A DNA stretch of 64,000 nt from Buddleja alternifolia (Eukaryota; Streptophyta; Magnoliopsida; Lamiales; Scrophulariaceae): NCBI GenBank assembly GCA_019426215.1, contig CM033399.1:35721022-35785021 (forward strand), read 5' to 3'. The notes beneath the pieces were generated by a model. It had not been told where the DNA came from. It did no database searches and saw only the letters and a list, made by a program, of their open reading frames with translations. How positions within the stretch are numbered: the stretch's first letter is position 1; every line of letters begins with the position of its first letter. A program made the position numbers and the translations under genes. Shown here piece after piece: positions 30,112 to 42,951 of this stretch.

Positions 30112-33100
30112 TATGCCTATTTGATAATATTGTAAAAGAAGTTCATTGTTGAAAAAAATATTAATTAATATTTTGGTGATTGAAGAAGAGGTTCATTTGT
30201 CATTAGTGTTAGAAATTCATAATTACATAAGTGAATAAATAAAAATTAAAGTGTTTTTTTTTTCTCTCTCAAGTTTTTCATCATTACCAATTACTTCTTT
30301 TCCCCTTCTCAAAAACGAATAAAAAAGAATCGTAATAGTAATCTTTCCACCCTTAATACATCATATTCAAAGTTTTAAGTGAAGATTACATTGTTGTGGA
30401 GTGGCATTTTCCATTGGTGATTAGCTTTTGAGTTTAATTAAAATTAAGTTATATTTAACTAATAACGTGATAAGTGTAATAATGTATTACTATATTTTTT
30501 TTCCATAATTTTTATGAACCATTTTGTACGCAGAATAAGTGTCATAAGTCACAAAACATAGGGCGTTCTATTGCCGTGATTAATGTTGGAAATGGGGTCG
30601 GTAGGTGGATTTTCAAACATAGGAAACAAATCAATCAACTTCATAACAGGGACCAAAATGTCCATTTAATTTTAAAACACATTAAATATTTTATATTTAT
30701 GAGACAAATACACCGTTCATATACAAATCATTTTTTTTTTTTTAGTTTGTACACCCATGTTGATGTGGAATATCACAAGATCCTTAATGGAAATAGTACC
30801 CCATTGTTGGAGCTATTTGTACGTCCTATAAATTAAAAATACAAAAAAGCCTTCATTCTTTTTCTTCAATTAATAGTTTTTTTTTAATATATAAATATAT
30901 TTATAGCTATTTAGTGGACAAAATTAAATCACTTGTTAGACCAAATTATCATCAACATTCATCATCCTTTTTCCGTGGAAATACCCCCATCCATTAGCCT
31001 TACGCGTTCTTAACATTGATGTGGAGCACAATCAATTGATTAAACCTCCATCTCCTTAAGTCTGATTCATTTTACCAACCGTATATGAAAATTCATTTAT
31101 TGTTTTATTATAATTAGGTCTTTAATATTATAATTAGTTGCGATTAGGTCCTATATAATTATGTCTCTAAACTTTGAAAAACTTACAATTAGATTCTATA
31201 TTATTTTTACTCAATTACATATAATTTTACTTTAATTATAAATAAAAGATATATATTAAAATTAGTACAAAATGCATATACCATATATGTAAGGCATTGA
31301 AATATTCATATCAACATAGATTTAAATTAAATTTTAATTATTTATTATTATTAAATAACAAAAATATTGTTATAAAATAACGAAATATATTTTTTGGATG
31401 AATATACAAAAAAATATATTCTAAAGTTAGGTGTAATTTGTGAAATATGAGAAATAATATCAAATGAGGTGTAAAAAGAATATTCCTTTTGGTTAAAATT
31501 GGTGCAATTTATTGGGGTGAATTTACTGTAACTGTATCAAAATGGTGCAATACATTGCAAATGCTCTTAGACATTAACACGGAAATTTTAGAGTATACAT
31601 TCATTATTTGTATATCAGGAATATCAAAATAAATTTCAGAGTTATACATACAAATAATATTTTAGGTGAATATATCATATAAGTTTTGTTAGTTAAAACT
31701 TGTATTATACTCGTATAGTACACGTATGTATGTATAAATAAAAAATATTTATGTTTCCCATATGCACTCTAAACATAACAAATAATACTCGTACTTTTGA
31801 GTTTAATTGTTTAGTGTATGAAATTTACGTATCCCGTATTAAACTTGATGAATAATACTTCATATTGGCGAAAAAAAATATTATTTTTATTTGAAATTGA
31901 ATATTAAATTTAAAATAATTAAACTTATTTATGGAATGTTATATGATTTAAAAACAATTTTTTTTATCAAGATATTAATTATTATCAACTAGTGGTTCAT
32001 ACAAAATTTTTTTTCATAGTATAAAAGCAAGTATAAGCTATATAATTTAAAAGATAATATAAAAATGACACGTACTTTTACTCCCGAATACCTCATTTTT
32101 ATTCGTATTTTACCCGTACAAGTACTAATTCATTTATTTCCCATTTTAGTATATTTTTTGCCAATTTTTTCACCGTAATTTTTAATATAAATTCGTAAAT
32201 ACTTGTACGTATCAAACACTGATTTTTTTCTGTCTCGTATTTAACTAATACTCATATAAGTCAAATGAAGTAAAAAAGGTAAAAATAAAGAGAAGTGGAA
32301 ATGTTGTGTAGTCTTTCCACATCAAGTGAGAACACAAGTTGATGAAATTGGAAAGACGAAGAATGGAGTGAAGGGCATTTGTTTCAAATAAAAAAAAAAC
32401 TAAATTTTATTATAAAAATCTGTGGGCATTTTTGTCAATTACTTAATACAAAAAGTAGAATTTGAATACGAATATCACTTTTGGGAGTGCGAATATCAAT
32501 CCCTCACAGAAAATATTCCCAAATACTGTAGATAAATGCATGTGACCAAGTCATGCATCATCCAAAAGCTAATCACCATGAAAAATTGCAAATGGGAATA
32601 ATTATTATTGTAATAAGTTAAATAAATCAGAGCAAACAATTTATTTAAAGACATAGATTATTAATATCTCAAGACTTTATACCAAAATAAGCTAATTATG
32701 AATTGAAGCCTTATGTTTAAAGCTTTACTAGGATTAATTAGGTAGCTTTATTAACCAAATTAAACACAAACTTCATACTAAATTATTTTTTATTTTTTCT
32801 CTACCCATTTCAGAAGCTTCTTAGGGGAAATGATCTCAAGTCAATTAAAGAGTGGGAAAAGACCTGTCATTGGTCTACAAGTCAACATACTTAGTGGTAC
32901 CTTCCCTAACCATTGTTTTATATTATTCTCTACAATTCAGTGCCATACCCACCACTTTTCATTTTTATTAAATTCACGAAAACACTATAATCTTTTTAAA
33001 ATTACATAAAATATCACTCATCTTAAAATATTCATACAATTACATCCTTGTGTATTTATGAATTCTTACAATTTCACCTCTATAAACCTTACAAATAGAC

Positions 33101-33835
33101 TTTTTGAGGGGGTTTCATTGCAAGTTGCCAAAAATAACGAAATTTTTGGTAATTATCACTAAAGTGATGGGGTTTTGCTTATAATTCACCTTATTTTATT
33201 TTATTTTTTCTTGTGGAAATCCCACGCCCACTTATTATAAACATCATATATAACCCACTTACAGACAAAATACTCATAGTGCTGCGGCTTGACCCATATC
33301 CATGCAGGTGAAGAATTAAAAGTTAGACCTAAATTATGATTATATTAATAGGTCACATTTCTTCCCATCCCACTAAAAAAAAAATTGATTATTTATTCCA
33401 AATCTTAAACACATAGTTCTATGGATTGTGAACTTACAGTAAGTTCCAAATTATTGAATTGTCCTTTTTTTTTTTTGGGATCGATATAAGCTGTGTTAAA
33501 AGTACTTAAAAGGGATGAAATTCTTCATCACATGATATATAGTAATGTCTTTATTACTTAAACTGATTAAGAATAATTAAACATTACACATTTGTCTTCT
33601 TTAGTAAATAAAATTGTATTTCACCGCCCCATCCTCCCCCCCTTGTTTTCACTGGGAATCTTGTTGTATGATTTATCTCCTTTTCTTTTTTTCTAATGAT
33701 TTATTTAGTGTGTTATTATCTACTTAATAATTGAAATCCAGCAGGCCACGATGCTTTCTTTAGTAATTGGATGGTGCCCACAAATAGGCAATTATCCAGT
33801 TATTATGAATTTGTGGTCCTATATATTCAGCTATT
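30112..33835. other. AT-rich intergenic DNA, no gene seen
   Basis: 3.7 kb without a believable ORF. About 33000-33190 has the ACAATTTCACCTCTATAAACC motifs of the MITE family at 24793-25018, degenerate. The remainder appears unique. Confidence 0.5.
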
Positions 33836-33865
33836 GGTGCAGACGAGAAATGGAATCTGAAATAT

Positions 33866-34041
33866 TTTTTTTGGTTTCCCACGGATTTCTTCATATCACA
33901 TTGGATATGAAACTAATTCCGCTTCGTGGTACTGAGCTTGCTGTTGGCCTGAGGGAATTTGTCACTGGGAGGAGTTGAACCCGCTCCCCACTCAAGAGCG
34001 TAGTGGTGGACAAGCCACTACACCAACCCTTCGAGTTAATA
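33866..34041 (-). mobile_element. tRNA-derived SINE, 176 bp, 13-bp TSD
   Basis: Minus strand. The head has A box TTGGTGTAGTGGCTTG and B box CGGGTTCAACTCC, and the tail is the T run at the left. GAATCTGAAATAT repeats at 33853-33865 and 34042-34054. The duplicated partner region near 22755 has this sequence once and no SINE, an empty-site proof. Confidence 0.88.
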
Positions 34042-34054
34042 GAATCTGAAATAT

Positions 34055-35441
34055 GAGACAACATATATAGTACCTCCAATGGAATCTTGTTTCATTGTAG
34101 GCCACGTTGGATACTCATTAATCACTCGTGAAAACTATAGTTGTGGTGCGAATGAGAGGCAAAACCGATTTCGTATTGTGATTTTTTTTCTTTTTTAGTT
34201 CTGATCAAAAGAAAAAGGCATTGTGATTTTTAGAAGATTTCGTGTTTTTTTTTTAAAAAAAATTTAGATGAAAGGGAGCCGTTCAGTCTAACAAGCCTTG
34301 GGTAAGGCTTCGGGACTTAAAATTCTAATATAATCTATATATTGCATGTGTTATGGTTAACTCCATATGACTAAATGGTTTTGATTTCTCAACACTCTGA
34401 ATTTCCAGAACATCTTAAGGATGATCTTATTTGATGATGATATCTATTTGTTATGATCATTCATATAGTCGGGCTATTCTACCGCTATATGCTATTGATG
34501 GCAAAGCAGATGAGATTTCTGGCGCCGAATCAAATAAGGGAGAAAAGAATCAATTGAGGAGTATCCAAACTGAAAAACAAAGGATCACAAGCTAAGCTTA
34601 TCCAAAACATCTTATAAGTTCCTACATCTTATAAGATATTTTAGGAGCTTATAAGATATAACATCTTATAAGATATTTAAAAAAGGCGGGGTTGTGTTAT
34701 TTAAAAAAAAAATAGCTTATAAGACCCAAACATCTTATTTTTTTTGGTCTTATAAGCTGTTTTTTTAAAAAAATTATTAAACAAATTTATAGAGCTTATA
34801 AACTCTAAAACATCTTATAAAACAGACACAGACGCCCAGCATATGCCGCCGTGACGATGACAAACATTATAGTCAGTGCTAGATCATCGAGACCTGAACA
34901 TAATTTCTTGATTATCAAATTTATGTCGCCTCATTTTTCAATTTGTTACTATCTAGTTTCACACAGTACAGATTTGAGAAATCCTCTTGTAATATGAATC
35001 ATTCCAAAACCAACAAAATGTCTACTCTAGGTCGTGGTAAATATTCTTGGCAGAATCGCAGTAAATTCTATGTTTTATTTGCTTTATTCCAGCTTATATA
35101 GTTATTGTGCTCGATAATTTCCTACAAAAAGCCTCACTGAATCCCAAAAAAAAATAAAAATTGATAATTGTCTGTGAACTATGCAAAATCTATAATATAT
35201 GGATGATTGTGATCAATCACCTCTTGAAAAGCGGGCATAAAAATCACTCGGCAAAATTAGTGGTGGGCTTATTTTGATTTTTCATTGGGTCCATATTATT
35301 TGTTTTTGACGAAAAAAACATAGAACAAGTTACCTATGCTTTTGGACATGGCATCGACATTGGAGTCACATGCTCACTCAATTCCGAACTGTCAATCCCA
35401 TAAATAATCAGATACAGTGTCTTAGCTGCAATGTGCACTCA
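34055..35441. other. Intergenic, inverted-repeat element, no gene
   Basis: About 34580-34830 contains many CATCTTATAAG / CTTATAAG motifs in both orientations, typical of a MITE, but clean termini and target duplication were not found. The rest appears unique. Confidence 0.45.
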
Positions 35442-35452
35442 ACATTCATACT

Positions 35453-35655
35453 TTTTTTCTTAAAAAAAAGTTTAGGTAGGATCGAGTTCGTCACCTGCTA
35501 AGGTCAGTGGTGCCTCCAAAATCAAAGATCACTTACGGAAGTACTTACAGATCGCCCACCATCACAACTCTCAAATTAACAGAAGGAATCGAACCCATAA
35601 CCTTCTGAGGGGAAGTGAATATTCCTTACCAACTGAGCCAACTTATGTTGGCGAC
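35453..35655 (-). mobile_element. tRNA-derived SINE, 203 bp, 11-bp TSD
   Basis: Minus strand. A box TTGGCTCAGTTGGTAAGG and B box GGGTTCGATTCC are well preserved, and the tail is the T run at the left. ACATTCATACT flanks it at 35442-35452 and 35656-35666. Confidence 0.88.
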
Positions 35656-35734
35656 ACATTCATACTCTCTTCATTATGATCAGTTTAGGTATGAAATGTA
35701 AATCACAAGTCAAAATGATAGTAACACCATGATA

Positions 35735-36430
35735 GAGATGCCCTGTCCAAAATAATGTAAATATCATATTCCCTTTAATTTAATATTCCTGAACAGAAAT
35801 AAATTATGATTTTCCAAATTACATAACAAGCTAGTGTTATTATCATAAGATTAAATTTGAGACTCCAGCTTGTAAGAAGCCTGTATATTTATTAAATGCT
35901 ATAGATTATAATTATTTAACCCTCAGCAATCATTAAGCTACAGCAGCAATTTATGACAATAACACAGCAGCTAAAATGTCATTCCACACGCAATTCAGAG
36001 AGATTTATTTGGAAATTAGAACAGAAAATGCGTGTAAATTAATTTTAGGTACCTTTTTCTTTCTTGAAACACTAGGAAATATTGCTGTCAATTAGCGTCG
36101 TATTCGTTGCTTTTCTGAGAACGGGAACACGAACAACACCCTGAAATACAGTTTCATTGCAACGTCAAGCGAAAACTTGAACGTCGTATTCGTTGCTTTT
36201 CTGAGAACGGGAACGCGAACAACACCCTGAAATACAGTTTCATTCAAGCGAAAACTTGAACGTTTATCAGGGGAAAACAAGAAGTTTTTCTTTATAGACA
36301 ATTATTGGAAGATTTTCTTGAGCGTACGCTTCATTCATTGCCAAGCTACTATTCTGAGCTGTAATTCAACAATCATGGACTTATTTTACTAATTATCATC
36401 TCGTTATATAGTTATATTCATTGTCTCGGG
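35735..36430. repeat. Segmental duplication, copy B
   Basis: Partner of 24080-25330 without the two Mutator-type MITEs. It reads TATAATTATTTAACCCTCAG where copy A has two insertions. The protease gene itself is not present next to this copy. Confidence 0.75.
36096..36262. repeat. 86-bp tandem duplication
   Basis: Two near-perfect copies of CGTCGTATTCGTTGCTTTTC... ending AAGCGAAAACTTGAACG, offset 86 bases. It is absent from copy A of the segmental duplication, so it is a later local insertion. Confidence 0.8.
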
Positions 36431-37476
36431 TACTTTCTTAGCCAATTAATATGCTTAAATGTAGAACACAAATATAACTCATTCATACTTTTTATTTTTC
36501 CACAGACAAAGACAAATAAAACCAGCCACAAAATATCAAAATTCCACTGATTATGCCTCAGGCATATGGAATCACAACAAAGTGACAAATTTTTTTAAAA
36601 CTGTTATGTTCGTCGAAGTCAAGGTCAAGACAAGAACTAATTATGAACAATTTATACCTTATTTTGAAACGAAGACTCTATAATAACCAGTTAACACATG
36701 CATTTGTCTTGGCTAGGCTAAACAAGACATTCAAGCCGAGGGGCGAATTTCATGCTATTGATTATCATCAAAAACTAATCAACAATTTCTCACTTATATA
36801 TTTAAAGATAAATAGATCATCTGTGTACGACGTACCCGGGATAAGCTTAGCTGCATATACCTTCCAATGATCGAAAAACTGTTAAAACCGCAGCCTCTTA
36901 GGATCAACCCTAAGCTTTATAGCTTGTTCCATACAGAATCAAAGTTAACCTGAAGTCAAAAAACACGGGTAAGGCAAATCAAATTATTAGTGTGATCATA
37001 TAACTTACTATCAACACATTTTTTTCGATGGACATTGTCAGTTTTTTGTAACTAATGTGTTTTAGTAATAGTTACATATTCACAAAATGTGGTAATGCCT
37101 ACACTCCATTTGGTTATGTGAAGAAAGAACGAATAGACGAGAAAAACTGAGTCAAAAGATAATTTATCCAACGTTTAAAAAAATGATGCAGATCTCAAAT
37201 AGTTGCTTCAAATGATAAGGATGATACCATTAGTTTTACAAACAGCCATATTCTACTAATTCGCTGCATTTATTGTCTTCTCTAGTTGAATTTCACTATT
37301 TATCTACATGTTGCACAGAAGTAATTGGTATCACTCAGCAATCAGTATAACCAAAAATCTAGATATTCCAAACGGAAGAAACTGATATTAGGATGAGTTT
37401 TCTAAACTGAATCACCAATTCCTTATCAGCATTCTTTTTCACAATGCATTAACAACGAGAAGAGGGCTTTTGTTCT
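36431..37476. other. Intergenic, downstream of the PPR gene
   Basis: No gene recognised. It would contain the PPR gene's 3' UTR at its right end. Confidence 0.5.
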
Positions 37477-39627
37477 TTAGATGACAGTTTGAATACCATC
37501 ATCACCAACAACCCAATATCCATGTGCAAGGTCCAGATCATCAAGCGGAACATCTAGTATAAAAGCATTTTCAGAATTTTTTATTTCACTCGTGAGATCT
37601 CTCAATGCTTGGTATATTTCTCGACAATTAGGGTGTGAATGGTCATCGGCATTAAAAGCATGAACATCCTTTTGCAACTCAATCCAACTCCATCCCGGAA
37701 CTTTCTTGACTCCCTTATCCCTCATAAGACTCTTCACACTCGCTTTCTCATCCCATCTCTTAAGATGACCATACATATCAGAGAGAAGAACATAAGTGCA
37801 GTGGTCTCCTGGATCAAGTTCTAGCAAATGGCTAGCTACATGAGTAGCCAATTGAATGTCGCCACATGCCCTACAAGCACCTAATAACGTTTTCCACACC
37901 ATCACATCAGGTTCAAATGGCATTTCATCGATCAATTCTTTGGCCTCCATGAGACGTCCAGCTCTACCAAGCAAGTCAATTGCACACGCATAATTTTCCA
38001 TTCGGGGTGGAATTCCATATTCAGTTTCCATAGACTTCAGAAAGTCGAGACCTTCTTTAACCAACCCAATGTGACTACACGCAGTGAGAGCAGCAACAAA
38101 AGTGATATGATCCAGCTTCACGTGCCTCTCTCTCATTAGGTAAAAGAGGTCGAGAGCAACTTTACCTTGCCCATGTTGTGCATAAGCAAACATGATTGAA
38201 TTCCATGTTACTGAACTGTCTTTATAAGATGCATCGAAGGAATTCCAAGCATCTTCGATGATTCCACATTTTGAGTACATAAAAATTAAAGCACTAGCTA
38301 CATATTCGTTTCCCTTGAGGCCTGATTTTACCACCAAAACGTGAATTTGTTGACCCAATTGGAGTGTGGCCAAATCTGAGCATGATCTTAAGACTGCTGC
38401 AAAGGCATATTGATCAATTGTCAGGTAATTATGATGCATCTGGCGAAAGAGCCTCAATGCGTTTTCACTATGCCCATTTTGTGACAAACCGGTCAAAATT
38501 GTATTCCAAGATACATGGTCCTTCACATCTACGTTTTCGAATATTTTTAAAGCATCCTCCACGCTGCGCCTATTAAACTTTAAATACATAGAAATCAATG
38601 CATTAGAAACTTGTGTTAACACTTCTAGTCCCCTTTTTATTACTAAACAATGCAAGGATTTCCCTAGATTCTGTTGTGCATCTCCAAAAGAAGCACTTAT
38701 AATGCTCGAATATGAATAAGCATCCAGGTCCAATCTTAGTCTTACCATCTCTAAGAAAATATCAAATCCACACTCTTCTAGATTATGTTCTAAGTAAGCT
38801 GCTAACATTGAGTTCCACGTCACTAAATCCCGGTACCCCTCAGCAGTATCAAACACTCGTTTAGCATCTTCAATGCATGCGCATTCTGCATATGCAGTGA
38901 TTGTGGCATTTAGCACAGTATTCTCATGCTCTAGACCACGTTTCATAATCTTTCCATGGAGCTGCCTCGTTAACTCATATAACTCAACATCATCAAGCAA
39001 TGTCAGAAGCGGTGCAAACGTTGCATCATCGACTCTCACACTCTCCATCTCCATACACGAAAACAAATCAATGCACCGTTTAAAATCCCCCTTTTCTGCA
39101 TACCCTGCAATCAAAGCATTCCACGACACAGTATTTCGCCCCTGCATGTACTTAAACACCTTATTCGCATCCTCAACTACACCGCATTTGGCATACATAT
39201 CTAAAAGTGCACTAGCAGCATACACATTATCGTCGAACCCCATCTTAACAACATCCGTATGGACTTGTTGCCCATACATGAGGCCACCACCCATACCAAT
39301 GCCCTTGAGCATGCTTCCGAAAGTGTATCCATCGAACAAAAACCCGAATCTTTTCATAGATTTCAACACTTCCAAGGCACTGAAAAAGTTACCCGAGTTC
39401 ACATATCCGGTGATAATGGTGTTCCATGAAGCAGTGTCTCTGTGAGTCATTTCGTCGAACACTTTGAGAGCAGTGTTTAATTCCTTGCATTTTGTGTAGC
39501 CGTTAATGAGGTTATTTGAGGTGTATGTATCAGTAATAAGTGATAATTTGATGGCTTGACAATGGGCTGCCGCAGCTTTTGCTAATGTGGGAAGGGCGGT
39601 TTCAGTGAGCAAGTGCAGTGTCCTCAT
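37477..39627 (-). CDS. PLS-class pentatricopeptide repeat protein, E subgroup
   Basis: Intronless, 716 aa. Repeated 31-36-residue PPR units run from about residue 35 to 590, with typical phrases such as TASWNTIITGYVNSG, NTVSWNALIAGYAEKG and SCSDLATLQLGQQIH. They are followed by an E region (MVWKTLLGACRACGDI, KKVPGWSWIELQKDVHAF). There is no DYW deaminase domain, and the protein ends shortly after. The best remembered relative is Arabidopsis At3g25970 (PCMP-E46). Such proteins bind organellar RNA in a base-specific way and usually serve C-to-U editing with a partner deaminase. No transit peptide is obvious, but the N terminus is hydrophobic and basic enough to be one. Confidence 0.93.
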   Translation of the reverse strand: MRTLHLLTETALPTLAKAAAAHCQAIKLSLITDTYTSNNLINGYTKCKELNTALKVFDEMTHRDTASWNTIITGYVNSGNFFSALEVLKSMKRFGFLFDGYTFGSMLKGIGMGGGLMYGQQVHTDVVKMGFDDNVYAASALLDMYAKCGVVEDANKVFKYMQGRNTVSWNALIAGYAEKGDFKRCIDLFSCMEMESVRVDDATFAPLLTLLDDVELYELTRQLHGKIMKRGLEHENTVLNATITAYAECACIEDAKRVFDTAEGYRDLVTWNSMLAAYLEHNLEECGFDIFLEMVRLRLDLDAYSYSSIISASFGDAQQNLGKSLHCLVIKRGLEVLTQVSNALISMYLKFNRRSVEDALKIFENVDVKDHVSWNTILTGLSQNGHSENALRLFRQMHHNYLTIDQYAFAAVLRSCSDLATLQLGQQIHVLVVKSGLKGNEYVASALIFMYSKCGIIEDAWNSFDASYKDSSVTWNSIMFAYAQHGQGKVALDLFYLMRERHVKLDHITFVAALTACSHIGLVKEGLDFLKSMETEYGIPPRMENYACAIDLLGRAGRLMEAKELIDEMPFEPDVMVWKTLLGACRACGDIQLATHVASHLLELDPGDHCTYVLLSDMYGHLKRWDEKASVKSLMRDKGVKKVPGWSWIELQKDVHAFNADDHSHPNCREIYQALRDLTSEIKNSENAFILDVPLDDLDLAHGYWVVGDDGIQTVI

Positions 39628-40738
39628 TCATGAGAACAGGAAATTAATGTAAAATCGTTTGTCGACACTATATGTGTGTCCTTAATATATTAGTGTCGAC
39701 TGTCGACAATATCATCCAATATTATCGTGATACGTATAAACTCGAAAAATAATAGATTGAATCGACAATGACTGATCCGAATACATATTAGTCGATATTA
39801 TAATATATGACTTATACTTTCAACGATGCTTGTATGCCACTATGTTGGGTTCTTATGACAAATAAATCTATTTTAATTCATTCTTTTTAAAGAAAAATAC
39901 GAAGGAAATATTTGCTCAATATTTTGCTCTTGTTTGCCAAAGGAATTAAAATTTAAAGGTCAAAGAAGCGCATCATTGTCTGAGGCTGCCGCTAATGGTC
40001 AAGGATGCGCTTCTTTGACCTTTTATTCCTTTGGCAAACAAGAGCAAAATTGAATCTTTATTCCAGGTCTAGGAATAAAGTCAATACCCAAACCAAGTGA
40101 GCCAAGTCAACCTAGGGGCAAAATTGAATTTTAGAAAAAATTAACGGATGACATCAGCATTTTCCGTTAACAAAAGTTACGGAAGGTTGTCTTTGTTAGA
40201 TGGAAATTAAATCCAGGGAGGTGGTTGTAATTACCCAAATTCGAAGGGAAGTGTTGTATTATGTTAAGGGAGATTTTTTTTTTTTTTTAAATGTTTTCCC
40301 TTCTTGTTATAATGTATCAATTAGTGAAAACTTTTGATCTTTATCTTTTATGATTTTACAAATATTTTAGAGTTTTTTTTTGCGTTCTATAATGTATTTT
40401 TTCGTATTGTCCTATAACATCCTGATACTCCGTGATCAATATGAAACAACATCAAATACAAATTATTAATAAGTATATAGTGATGCTTTTATTCAAAAGA
40501 ATATAACTAAATTATAAAACATAACCCAAATCATGTTTCAAAAATTGAACTAAGCTCTTCTAAGTTTTAAGAGTCTCATAACTTGGTCTCACAAATCTCT
40601 GAACACAAATTCTAACGGACACCATTTTTTTTTTTTGTAACAATACTATATAAATTCACACCATCATTTAACTGAACATTTCTACGCAGTAATAACAACA
40701 ATAATTCTTTAAAAAAAAAATCAGTTTTTTCTAATTAA
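39628..40738. other. PPR promoter region and peroxidase 3' flank
   Basis: No gene. It contains the long hairpin at 39921-40050. Repeated AATATTATCGTGATACG-like phrases lie close to the PPR start, and AT-rich unique DNA lies toward the peroxidase stop codon. Confidence 0.5.
39921..40050. repeat. Near-perfect 130-nt hairpin
   Basis: Outer arms 39921-39946 (ATTTTGCTCTTGTTTGCC...) and 40025-40050 are perfectly complementary over 26 bases. Inner arms 39955-39974 (AAAGGTCAAAGAAGCGCATC) and 40004-40023 are perfect over 20 bases. The loop is 29 bases, with an 8-against-1 bulge between arm blocks. It could be a foldback element or a small-RNA precursor. The arms are unusually intact for this old DNA. 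Confidence 0.8.
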
Positions 40739-42951
40739 TTATCTATTAGAAATTGAACAAGATTGTCTAATTTCACCCTGATCATCTGTCTTCACTTCAA
40801 TGCTAGAAAGTTTCAAAAAAGATACACTCCAACTCTCAAAGAAACTATCTTGATCATTTGAAAATTGCAACACTCTATTCTTTGTTCTCTCATCATTTAG
40901 CAGTGCAGAATCTGATTGAAACAGCCCTTTGTGATCTAGCAATATCTTGTAGTATTGATTATCGAACACGAGAGGCGTCCCGGGATCGTTGTTTACGGTA
41001 ACTGAATCATCATTAGCAGTAGCAGGACACATTTTTGTTAACTGGGCTGCATATTGTCTGTCTAGAGATGAATCGATTAATGTAAGATTTCCATTCGAGT
41101 CGAGCTTGAACCGGTCATTGAATGAGTTGCAATGAGCTGCTCCAATTGTGTGAGCTCCTGCGAAACAATACTTTATGTAACTGTGTCTATGTTCCTCTAT
41201 AAAAACAAAGATAATTACTATTTCATTGGGCACGTAGGAGAGTCGAAAAAGTAAAAGTTCCGTATATATTTTACGCTATTGGCCTTGAAATGAAAAGGAT
41301 AAATTACATGAACACCCCTTTTTTTATTAGGTCATTATCACGGCCCCTGAGATCTTACAAATTATCGAGACACCGCCTATGTCAGATCCTGACAACTCAA
41401 AAAACAAGTGGCGAATTTGTAATTTGCTTTTTATTTACGCAAGTTGAAAGTGTAACATATTTTTCCAACAAGGGAAATTATGATAACTTCTGAAACCTTA
41501 GTGCGTTTTCTATAATTAGAATCTCACGCAATAGATGTCCATGTAATTTACACAAAAAGAAACCTAAGGTAGTTTTCTTAAGATGTCTTAAAAATAAAAA
41601 ATAGGAACAACGAATTTGGAAGGGGACGAGTATGTCTGGGATACATTCTTCCAAGTGAATCGTGCCCGAATAATTACTACCATATATATATATGATGGAT
41701 TTCACATGGTTCCAATCAGGACGAATGTGATGGTATCGGATTCCCTAATCACGAGAATTCCTAAAAATGACGCAGTATAATTGTGTTCATTACCTGAAAG
41801 GGTAACAAGATCATCCATAGACAATCCCTTGTCAGAAAAGATCTTAGCCATCTGATCCAATGTGAAGCTTGTGTCTATAATATTTGGTCTCACATTTGCA
41901 GCCATAGAAGTCCTACCATCTTTCCTCCCTGTTGGAATCTGTATATTAGGCCCTCCTGTCTGTTCAACAGAAATAGATTTAAATCCAATTTATGCTCAAT
42001 CTTTTTTTCTACAAAAATTTTTTTTACTAAATTTAGTTGAATTTTGATCATTTTGGTAAAAAATGAACATGAAAAAAATGTTTGCGGATTTTACATATTC
42101 AACAGCGTCTCGAGCAGCCAATGCGAGTATATCGGCACAAGAAACCGTTCCGGGGCAAAAGATTTCGAGCACTCTTTTTGCTGAGTCTATAACTGAAAAT
42201 CCTCCAAGAGATCTGTTTGCTGGATCACTTCTCTCAGTTCCATTTCCTTGTAATAATACAGAAGCATCACAGCCCTGTCAAGATAAACAAAAGGGAAAAT
42301 TGCATTATCAGTCTCATGTAAACTTGCAATTTTAATCTCAATGTTTATAAACTCGCAAAATTGGTTTCATCCGAGGCAATTTATTGTATTTTTAGCCTAA
42401 AAATGGACAGAAACCGTTATTTTGGTCACGTGCCTTGCGCATGTTCATTACTAAATTTAACGGCCCGTGGCATTAAATTCTGTCCATTTTTAACGGATGA
42501 GACCAAAATTGCAAAAAAAATGCTTCTATAGACTAATTTTGCAAGTTTTTAAATAATGAAACGAAAATTGCAACTGATGTAAGGGACCTATACTTTAATA
42601 ATACCTAAACGAAAATGCTTTCAACATAGCTTTTTTGACAAGGCAGAAATGCTGAGAATAAGAAAACAAGACTATATATATGTGTATATATATATATATA
42701 ATAACCTCAATAAAGCAGTCATGGAAAAACAAGCGGAGGAGCTTTCCAGGGATAGTTGGATCCATATCTGCAGCTGATCTAACTGTGTTTTTCACCATCA
42801 TTTCAGCAGACGGGCACGAACCCGCGTAAAAGTCGAAAGAGAGGCTCGACGACGACGACGAAGAAAATGGAGGTAAAGAAGCTATACAGAATGTGACAAA
42901 TAACAGCTTATATTGAGAAAATGCTTTTGCATAATAATGTGTTTTTTCCAT
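40739..42951 (-). CDS. Class III peroxidase
   Basis: Four exons, 42706-42951, 42095-42274, 41794-41959 and 40739-41157, give 336 aa. All junctions are GT-AG, with the usual class III phase pattern. A signal peptide lies in residues 1-36. Mature-protein motifs are distal haem RLFFHDCF (Arg73, His77), GCDASVLL with Ca-binding residues, [14 protein letters not shown], and proximal haem-ligand [12 protein letters not shown]. Eight cysteines for four disulphides are present. Secreted peroxidases of this family oxidise phenolics with H2O2 for lignin and cell-wall cross-linking. The closest recalled relatives are Arabidopsis PRX46 and PRX18. Intron 1 carries a MITE, and the gene has no visible damage. 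Confidence 0.93.
42290..42600. mobile_element. Mutator-type MITE in peroxidase intron 1
   Basis: GGGAAAATTGCATTATCAG at the left and GAAAATTGCAACTGATGTAA at the right are inverted. The interior (GTTATTTTGGTCACGTGCC, GATGAGACCAAAATTGCAAA) matches the element at 55106-55397. Its ends are approximate, and a target duplication was not resolved. Confidence 0.65.

Noticed and set aside
38873..39445. 190-codon ORF opposite the PPR gene
   Set aside because: It is the mirror of conserved PPR repeats and has no independent support.
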